Assembly (NCBI RefSeq): GCF_000002985.6
Contig: NC_003279.8
Coordinates: 10,850,001-10,914,000, forward strand
Length of the DNA: 64,000 bases
Source: Caenorhabditis elegans
Taxonomy: Eukaryota > Nematoda > Chromadorea > Rhabditida > Rhabditidae
Direction of reading: 5' to 3'
A model generated the notes under the pieces. That model was given only the letters and a program-made list of their open reading frames with translations. It did not search any database and was not told the DNA's origin. Each line of letters starts with the position of its first letter. The first letter of the stretch is position 1. The translations under genes and the position numbers were made by a program. Positions 56,812 through 64,000 of this stretch are shown here, in pieces.

Positions 56812-59088
56812 TTATTTAGGTAACGTCCAAAAATTGGACTGATACTTTGGATCCAAGTGATCTCTTTTAAATGGAAATACAACATAATCAAAGAAATAAA
56901 TTTTATGAAGTAAATCTCGAATAAATGGATCTTCTCGTACTTGTCTTTCTGCTTCAATTCTTTCTGCAGACTTATGGGTAGAGTGGCCTGTTTCACCGGC
57001 TGAAAATTGCCTTTATAGAACATTTATAAATATCAGAAAAATGTTTGAAAACTTGGTAACAGATAATTGCAAAATGAGACAAATCATAAAATTTGTTTTT
57101 AAATCTAATTTTTTATACAAAACAAATTAGGTAATTCAAAATAAAATTTAACTACTTTCCGCCACTTTCTTGGGAAAATTCATATTTATAACCGATTTTC
57201 AACGAATTTCTTTCATGTATTTACAAAACATTTCAGGACATGAGCCAAGCTTCATAGTATTTTTCAAAAATACTCATTGTTAAAAAAAAAATAATGTTCC
57301 ACTTACCAATCATATCCTGTTGAATTTTTTCGACTAAAGTTTCATTAACTCCTCGTTTCTTCAAAATTGTTGTCAAATGCAGAATCGAGGAATTTCTTTC
57401 ATATGAATCTGCTCCCATCATCAGTAATTGCCATTTCGAAAGGTCCGTGTTAAATTCACAGTTCCTGGAACATGTTAAAAATCGAATTTTTAAATCAAAG
57501 AGTGAAACAGTGTATTTTATAGGGGCGAGATTTTAATCTTTTCTCGGGCTTCACTTTCTTGGCTAATCTTGATGGCAAAGAGGCGACAATGGAGATTTTG
57601 TTTCACCAAGAAAATGTATCAAAATTTATTTGAACCTACCAAGATAGCGGAGCAGCGTGGCCTTCCATGTATGTGACTGTAATATTATCCTGATTTTCTT
57701 GTACTGCTTTCAATTTTAAATAAATATTTTCCACAATGCATCTCATATCAGTTCCGCATTTGTAGCACCGCTTTTCACTGAAAAAATTGTTGTGTCAAAG
57801 AAGTGGTTTTTAAAGAATTCTTACAGAAATATCTTAATTAAATTTTTGAAAAAGTTTTGGCTTTTCAAAAGTTATTCAAAGCATAGTTTTCAAAAAATAA
57901 TGGTAAATTCCAGTTTAATTTTCATAGAAAAAATTGGCGGGAAATTCATATTCGACTTCTAAAATATGGGCATTTCCAGATAAGTTTGAGGCAATTCTTT
58001 GAAGGTTATCGAAAATTCGAAAAAAAATCGGTAAAGTTCGAGAAAGTCGAAGAAGGTTCTGAAAGCTACTGGATAATTTCTAAGTATTTCAGGAAAATCA
58101 AAAAAAATCTAGAGAGCTTGAGAAAAATTTTAAAGATATTGGAAACTTCTGAAAACTTTAAAAAAGTTCGAAAAAATGTTTCAGGAATTTCAGAGGCAAG
58201 TTTTAGGAAATTGTATATTTTCTAATTTTATTTTTGTCAGTTTTTTTTTTGCTTGAAAATTTCAAAAAATTACTAACTGTACGCATTTGTCCAAATAAAG
58301 TGACACGAATCTCTGGATCGGATCCCGAATGAATGCAAATCTAACAGTTTCCAAATCATTTTTCAGAGCCTTTGTTGGATAATAAAAGTTGTACTCGTCG
58401 GCAAGGCATCGTCTGTAAATTTGGATAACCGTCAGTGTTATAACGTACATCGAATTCCTCACCTTTTAATCTTCCACGTGTCATTTAAACTGTTATTATC
58501 TTCGAAATATTGCTGTTCGTTGTATAATAAGCACATTAAATTCATTGTAAGTTGGGTCATCGATTTTCGAAGACCACATGAAATTAACTTGTATTTTGGC
58601 GCAGTCTGAACTATTTTGGATTACTCTAGGCGGGTACTGTATGTTTTTTTTTTGCAAAAAAATGTTTTATTCTGAGAAATTGGGGGTTTTTCAATTTGCC
58701 AAAAAAATTTTTTTGACTCTTCCGGTTTCAAAAATTAACATTTTTTTGTTGCAGAATAAAAACACTTTGGATTCTGCCAGAATTTAATTCGTTACCAAAT
58801 GTTCAAACTTTGTTACTAAAATTTTTGAAAATTTGAACAAAAATTAAGAACATACATAAAATAGTGTGGTATAATTGATGAATGGAACTATGAAATCCTC
58901 AACTGAAATTCTTAAAGTTTCCAATAAAATTATTCAGAGAAAATCAACTTACCTCCGCTGAAATTCACTACTGTACCGTCAACTACAATCTCACAACCTC
59001 TTCGAATTTCAGAAAAATACCAAAAAATTGCAGAAGACAAATTAATAACTAAGAAAACATAAAACCATTTTTGAATTTGTGCGGTCAT
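56812..59088 (-). CDS. Carbohydrate-sulfotransferase-like type II membrane protein, 7 exons, 314 aa
   Basis: Exons complement(56812..56999, 57307..57464, 57640..57777, 58278..58412, 58463..58605, 58856..58902, 58953..59088), all phases exact. Residues 7-26 are a signal anchor (KWFYVFLVINLSSAIFWYF), so the body should face the Golgi lumen. The PAPS-binding pair is present: a 5'-phosphosulfate-type loop at about 64-77 (PKYKLISCGLRKSM) and the 3'-phosphate motif FAFIRDPIQRFVSLY at 134-147. DKCV, CYKCG and C-terminal LHKIYFFDYVVFPF follow the nematode Sulfotransfer_2 family. The reaction would be sulfate transfer from PAPS to a glycan; acceptor unknown. The 5'-loop Lys/Arg are kept, so activity is plausible. 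A two-exon paralogous fragment lies at 61953-62186. Confidence 0.85.
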
Positions 59089-59710
59089 TGTTTAAATTGA
59101 TTTTTAGAATTTTCAAATGCTGTAGCATTTTATAGCTGAGTTCTGACGACCTATCCGAGAGACTTGATGATTTTCAAAAAAAAGTAATGCGAGAAAATGG
59201 AGGAAGCAGGTTTACGATATCTGATTTTCTATGGAAAAACGTCACGGAAGAATATCTTTCGCAAAACTTTCGCCCTATAGAAATTCAGATAGTGGGAACC
59301 TGTGTTCCTCGTGTTTTATTCAAAATTTTTTTCAATTAATCTTCCGGTCGGATCTGCAAAGTCAGAACTCGGCTGTGTATTGCTTCAAAAAAAAGGTAAA
59401 AAATGGGCACTTTTTTCAAATTTCTAGATGTCTTTGGAACATATTACAGTATTTCTAACTTTCTAACTTTGGATCGAAATTTTATGATAAGTTCTTTAAC
59501 TTTCTCCAATTTTTTAGAAATGTTCAAAACTTTCCAGAACAGTCTTTGATTTTCTAAAAAAAATTTTCAGAACTTTGCAGAACTTTTTTAAAAATTTCCA
59601 GAGATTTTAACTTTTTTAGAAAATTTCCAGAGGCTTTAGAACTTTTCTGAGCTTTCTCGAGTTAAAACGAATTCAAATTAAAAATTGTTGTCAACCGCTC
59701 CGAAATTCAA

Positions 59711-60328
59711 GTAATTACGCTAACCGAGCAATATGGCGTAATATGTTTACAAGAAACATGGTTGACAAATAAAATACCAAGTTCCATAGTAATAGGTGCT
59801 AATAAAAATTATAATGTATACCGAACAGATAGGAAAGACGGTCATAGAGGCGGCGGCGTTTGTACTGTTGTGAACACAAAAGTTTTATCAGAAATTATTG
59901 CTTCGGAGTCAGACCCTCATTCATATGAAATACTTGCCGTTGACTTAAATGTAGATGTAGAACCGTTGCGAGTGATAAATGTTTATAGACCACCAACATG
60001 TTCATATAAAAATACCATACGCCTTATTAGTAAAATAGAAGATCTGATTAATAATAGCGGTAATTCTATAATCGTAGGTGTTTTTAACGCCGGAGATATA
60101 AATTGGAGTCAAGACAACCCCAAATCCGATACACGCCTAGGAACATTATTTGTTGACTTCTGTAAAAATAACTTCCTCAAAAACCATGTGGTAAGACCAA
60201 CAAGGAAAACGAAGGTTTTAGACTTAGTTTTAGAGTTAGTACTTTCCAATATTAAAATTGAAAATGAATATTCTCTTAGAAAAATTAGTAAAAATAGGCC
60301 TGAACAAGAACCTTTTAATTTGGATTAA
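59711..60328 (+). pseudogene. APE-type endonuclease remnant of the retrotransposon
   Basis: Readable motifs of an apurinic-type endonuclease: YGVICLQETWLTNK, the YRTDRKDGHRGGGV loop, LRVINVYRPP and SDTRLGTLFVDF. The normally invariant GDFN is GVFN (Asp to Val, a single-base GAT-to-GTT change near 60082), which removes a catalytic acid. The frame ends shortly after the deletion junction with residues out of the RT frame. Confidence 0.75.
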
Positions 60329-61223
60329 GCAATTTCTAGCAAAAAGAACATTTAGAGTAAAAATAGGAAATACCCTCTCCAGTGTAAAGCAGGCCATCTG
60401 CGGAGTGCCTCAGGGGGCAGTTCTCTCGCCTGTACTTTTCGAAATTTTCGTGAATGAAATATCATCAATACTACCTGAGAATGTGCAATGTCAGCAATTT
60501 GCGGATGACACAAAATTATATGTTAAGACTCCAAAAAAGGAAAACGAGAATAAATTGCAACTGTCAATTAACTTGGTTAGTGAGTGGTCTAAATTGTCAA
60601 AACTTGACCTGAACAACAGTAAAACGGTACACATGACACTAGGTACCAACAAAAAGGACTTTATGTACTCGATAAACGGGCAAACTATCAGAAAAGAAGA
60701 TGTTGCTAGAGATTTAGGTTTTCTCATCGCTCCAAATCTAAAATTCACGGAGCACTGGAAAAAAGCAATAAATGCATCCAAATATCAACTTAGTCAAATA
60801 TTTAATATGTATAACAGTAGAAACCCAAGATTGATGACCTTGCTTTACAAGACTTTTGTTAAACCTCTTCTTGAGTATGGAACGGTAATTACTAGCCCAA
60901 TTAGAAACTCTGAAACAAGAGCCATTGAGTCAGTTCAAAACGCATTTACTAGACGATTATACAGTAGAGCACAAGGCAAATACATCTCGCCAACTGACCC
61001 GGAGTATAAATCTGCATCCGAACGCAATGAATTTTTTGGGCTCACAACACTACAAACGCGGCGCCAAATCTATGACAGAAAAACTATTATGAAGATGATT
61101 AATGGTAAACTAGATCTCAACGTACCTCAATTTTTACATATTCTGAAAACACACGAACTCGTTCCAAAAAGAAAGTCTCATGGAGCAGATGTAAAACTAA
61201 AACTAGAAAGCATTTTATTGTAA
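60258..61223 (+). pseudogene. Reverse transcriptase remnant (motif B onward), 321 codons
   Basis: Starts at IGLNKNLLIWIKQFLAKRTF, then ICGVPQGAVLSPVLFEIFVN (motif B) and QQFADDTKLY (motif C, catalytic YADD-type as FADD), DLNNSKTVHMTLG, and the thumb region VARDLGFLIAPNLKFTEH..VKPLLEYGTVI. Motifs 0-2 and motif A with the first catalytic Asp are missing, so the long open frame cannot encode an active enzyme. Confidence 0.8.
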
Positions 61224-61952
61224 ACCGTACGCTGAGTAACCCCAAGTTTCTAAAACATATATCAGATCTTGAATAACGAGATGTCTGACAACTGATGATT
61301 GCAACATGAACTACCCAAATAACATTATTTCCTCCCGCCTGACCTAACTGTCCTGTTAACAAACTTTCGTTCCTATTTATTCTTCTTGTTTCTATTCCTC
61401 TTATTCAGTGTATTGTATTTATAATCTATTGTATGTGTACATTTTTCTTTTTTCTTCAACTTTTTCCACGTCTCCTCGCGAGCGTAAATAAATAAATAAA
61501 TTAATTAATGTACCATCATCAAATTTGTTTTTAAAAATAAATAAAAAAACCAGTAAAATTTAATTTTGAAAAATTAAAACTTAAGTTTTGCGTCAAAGTG
61601 TAAAAAATAAATAAATTTACTTATGTATGTAATAGTTGTTCTTGATTTTTTGGGTAAAGGTAGGTTGAAACATGCTTTAATTTCCCGAGATATTTCTGTA
61701 AAAGACTTATGTTTTACGTTTTATTTATCTTCAATTTGACCGTAAACTGACTCCAAATTTAAATTTTCAGGGAATACTGGCGGAAAAATCAAAAATTCAG
61801 GGACAATACAAGCGTTCCATCGTAGAAATCTAGGAGAAAAGCGAAAAAAATCAAATTTTTGCAACTTGAAATTGAAATTTCTGCCATTTTGGAAAAGTTT
61901 TACTATGGAGTTTGGTCATTTTAGTCTCTGTGTCCGAAAAAACTAAACTCAC

Positions 61953-62186
61953 ATAAAACAGTGTTGTATAATTGATGAATGGAACTATGAAATCCTCAAC
62001 TGAAATTCTTAAACTTTTAATTAAAATAATTTGTTTTTAATCTAACTTACCACCACTGAAGTTCACTACTGTTCCATCAACTATAATATCACATCCTTTT
62101 CGAATTTCAGGAAAATACCAAAAAATTGCAAAGGAAATTGAAAAAACTAGACAACCATAAAATAATTTCTGGATTCGCGTTGTCAT
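61953..62186 (-). pseudogene. First two exons of a second sulfotransferase gene
   Basis: Exons complement(61953..61999, 62051..62186), of 47 and 136 nt as in the intact gene. Exon 1 encodes MTTRIQKLFYGCLVFSISFA.. and ends VVDGTVVNFSG; exon 2 encodes the same VEDFIVPFINYTTLFY as the intact gene. Splice sites are intact (GTGAG, GTAAG donors). No homologue of exons 3-7 is found downstream (61510-61950), where the retrotransposon tail begins. It is a truncated tandem duplicate; a short transcript remains possible. Confidence 0.8.
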
Positions 62187-62880
62187 TGTTCGGATAGAAA
62201 TTCAAAATTTCAACATTTCGAAGTGTTTTATAGATGAGTTCTGATTTTTTAGATCCGACAGGAAGATTCAATTTTGGAAAAGAACAATGAGGAGAAGTGG
62301 AGTGAGGCAGGTTTTCATCTCTATCTGATTTTTGATGGTGAAACACTTTTTCTCTACAAAATTTTTTGTTAATTTCCTATAGGATGGCAAAAAAATTAGA
62401 TTTTCAAGCAATTTGTACACAAGGGAAGTAGGACATGCCTAGCGCCTTTTTCAAAAATACACGGTTTTTCGTTAAACACAAGAAAACGGTAATGTTATTA
62501 TCGAATAGAAATAGACTTAATAAAATTTTCTAAACTCTCAATGACTGCAATAAGATTTATATAGAATTAAAACTGACGCTTGATCAACGTGTGTTTGGTT
62601 CAATTCTTAAATTTTTTTTGTTTTTTTTTAACTTTTATTTAATCTCCAATAAACTCCGTTTTGAAGGTTTCTTGCTCCCCAAAACGTATATTACCAGCTT
62701 TGAACACTAAAAGAATTTTGAGAATTTAGAAAATTTTAACATTTTTCCCATTTGGTTCCACACAGAAATTTCAAAAAAAAAATTTTTTTTCAATTCTTCC
62801 CCAACTCTTCAATTCTTCACCATTCTTCTCTTGTTCACTCTTCAATTCTTCCCCATTCCCATATTCCATTGTATCTGTTA
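62187..62880. other. Intergenic, with CAATTCTTCCCC-type short repeats
   Basis: 62190-62345 is the duplicated 5' flank of the sulfotransferase fragment. 62785-62865 contains several TTCAATTCTTCCCCA/TTCAATTCTTCACCA units. No gene recognised. Confidence 0.45.
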
Positions 62881-63196
62881 TTCCTCGAATAAAGTAACTC
62901 TGAGCTAATCTCAGAGGCTAGAAATCCCACTGTCCATCTGCACATATTATTTATGGTGCATCGACTAAACTAACTCAACCGCGTGGCATTCTTCAAAGGC
63001 GAGCATCAGTGAGTTTCTTATTCCTTTTGTCAAAAGTAAAGTTCAAAGCTTTCAAACAAAAGAAAAAGGTTTGAAACAAGTCAAGGAAAAAAATCACTTG
63101 ACTAAAATCCCGATAAAAAATTACCGAGAATAACAAAAATTCAAAACTCTAGGAAAAGCTTGCAAAAAGCAAAAGCAAGCTCATCAACAATATAAG

Positions 63197-63825
63197 ATGA
63201 GCCTGCAATATAAACTTTCTGGAGTAACAAAATCAGTAAATTCTCTTAATAGTCTCATACAGTTATGGGCTGAAAAAGTAAAAACATTTTCATCAAGAGA
63301 TCTTACTACGGTTGAAATTGGAAACGCAACAGAAGCGATAGGCCAAATTGAAAGCAAACTTGCAAATGTAGACAAATCTATGTTAGCACTAACAATTGCG
63401 GCGGATGAAATTGAGGTTCAAAGAGAGGTCGATAAGTGTCTAAACAAAATAGACAAAGTCACAGATTTAATGGAAGAAAGCCAAGAAATCCGTGACACGC
63501 TTCATGCATCCGTCAAAAGGTCACAAGTAAGAATACAAAATCTTACAAGACCAACAACAGTAGCACCGATTCTGAATGAAAATAAATCATCGGATTCAGC
63601 GCTACCAAAGATAAAGATTCCCACTTTCAATGGAGAAAGATGGGAATTTGACAGTTTCTGGACAATCTTCGAAGAGCTCGTGCACAAAAAAGAGTTACCA
63701 GATATGGTTAAATTCATGCACTTAATCAACGCTCTTCAAGGAGAAGCCAAAACACTGGTGAGTAAAATTCAGGTTACTCCTGAACACTACACCACAGCCA
63801 TTGAGGCACTAAAGAAAAAGTATAC
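63197..63825 (+). pseudogene. BEL/Pao gag-like frame (truncated)
   Basis: It starts MSLQYKLSGVTKSVNSLNSL, then a long coiled-coil-like helix, then the DUF1759/Pao gag signature LPKIKIPTFNGERWEFDSFW, a region with MVKFMHLINALQGEAKTLVS and HYTTAIEALKKKY. Family gag continues with a longer capsid and often zinc knuckles, which are absent because LTR-like DNA follows at once. The frame runs on to 63955 only by chance through that DNA. Confidence 0.75.
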
Positions 63826-64000
63826 TGTAGGCGGGGTGCTCCGCTCCTGCCTATTAGTGTGGATCTCTTTATTCCACTCTCGTATGGTTAGGGACCGAGC
63901 CCAGGTTCTAGGTCCAATAGTAGAATATATAAGAATTTATATAAGAAAGATATAATAAGAAACAGTAGAGTAAGTTAGATACAATAGAAGTAGGATCATA
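63826..64000 (+). mobile_element. LTR-like segment interrupting gag
   Basis: Begins TGTAGGCGGGGTGCTCCGCT, contains a TATA-like GAATATATAAGAATTTATAT, and continues to the window end. TG at the start and the abrupt end of gag homology support an LTR boundary. It is unlike the segment at 7955-8184. Its other end is outside the window. Confidence 0.5.

Larger units (their letters stand above)
59695..61508 (+). mobile_element. Defective non-LTR (CR1/Jockey-like) retrotransposon
   Basis: An endonuclease part and a reverse-transcriptase part in the same sense are followed by ~280 bp of 3' UTR and a TAAATAAATAAATAAATTAA tail. The 5' end is truncated inside the endonuclease, and an internal deletion joins the middle of the endonuclease to the RT after motif A. 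It is inserted between the sulfotransferase gene and the partial second copy, opposite to both. Confidence 0.85.
62881..64000 (+). mobile_element. BEL/Pao-type LTR retrotransposon fragment reaching the window edge
   Basis: An AATAAAG-containing leader that looks like LTR R-U5 (about 62881-62942) precedes a gag-type frame. After codon ~210 the gag is interrupted at about 63826 by a segment starting TGTAGGCGGGGTGC with a TATA-like GAATATATAAG (63924) that looks like the 5' part of an LTR. No pol is visible before the window ends. Confidence 0.65.

Noticed and set aside
58421-58787. Plus-strand frames across sulfotransferase exons 3-4
   Set aside because: Antisense shadows; minus-strand exons close in phase with recognisable PAPS-binding motifs.

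Overview
The window is nematode nuclear DNA, almost certainly Caenorhabditis elegans. It is AT-rich, has many very short introns with TTTTCAG acceptors, candidate SL trans-splice acceptors just upstream of start codons, TTAGGC-type telomeric repeats inside introns, and nematode-only families (C6-domain, MATH/BTB and chemoreceptor genes). The strongest anchor is a 20-exon minus-strand gene at 29964-44225. Its reconstructed product of 2393 residues, with Ank-LRR-Roc-COR-kinase order and lysine 1726 as the VAIK-type lysine, matches LRK-1, the worm LRRK homologue (chromosome I, T27C10 region). Exon boundaries throughout were read by eye from splice signals, phase and protein continuity.

Layout. 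0.4-1.2 kb: a secreted saposin-like gene (-). 1.6-5.6 kb: 23 tandem copies of a 163-bp satellite ending in an inverted copy. 5.5-7.6 kb: two poorly defined small genes and a ~90-bp minisatellite. 8.0-8.5 kb: an LTR-like segment and a Pmp3-family gene (+). 9.5-10.8 kb: a helical, possibly BAR-domain gene (+). 11.3-13.5 kb: a membrane tyrosine-phosphatase-like gene with a dead active site (-). 14.0-16.5 kb: an unrecognised single-pass membrane protein with a PPPY tail (-). 17.7-18.4 kb: a secreted C6-domain gene (-). 20.2-25.0 kb: a C2H2 zinc-finger gene (-) whose 2-kb intron holds a 1.6-kb near-perfect palindrome with tRNA-like segments in both arms. 26.2-29.6 kb: a MATH-BTB gene (+), a Gly/Asn-rich small gene (-) and a secreted two-EF-hand gene (+).

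30-44 kb: lrk-1 (-). Its introns hold two opposite-strand genes: an MO25-family gene (mop-25.3, +) and a small acidic protein (+). 44-49 kb: no gene seen. 49.1-56.5 kb: two tandem chemoreceptor-like 7TM genes (+) with matching exon lengths. The first carries a hAT-like insertion with an 8-bp target duplication. 56.8-59.1 kb: a carbohydrate-sulfotransferase-like gene (-). 59.7-61.5 kb: a deleted non-LTR retrotransposon. 62.0-62.2 kb: the first two exons of a second sulfotransferase copy. 62.9-64.0 kb: a BEL/Pao-type gag broken by LTR-like DNA at the window edge.

These are mostly independent eukaryotic genes, not an operon-like pathway. Shared themes are recent tandem duplication (receptors, sulfotransferase), heavy intronic colonisation by foldback/MITE elements and by a CTGCCTAC-type simple repeat, and three likely GC-AG introns, two of them in lrk-1.
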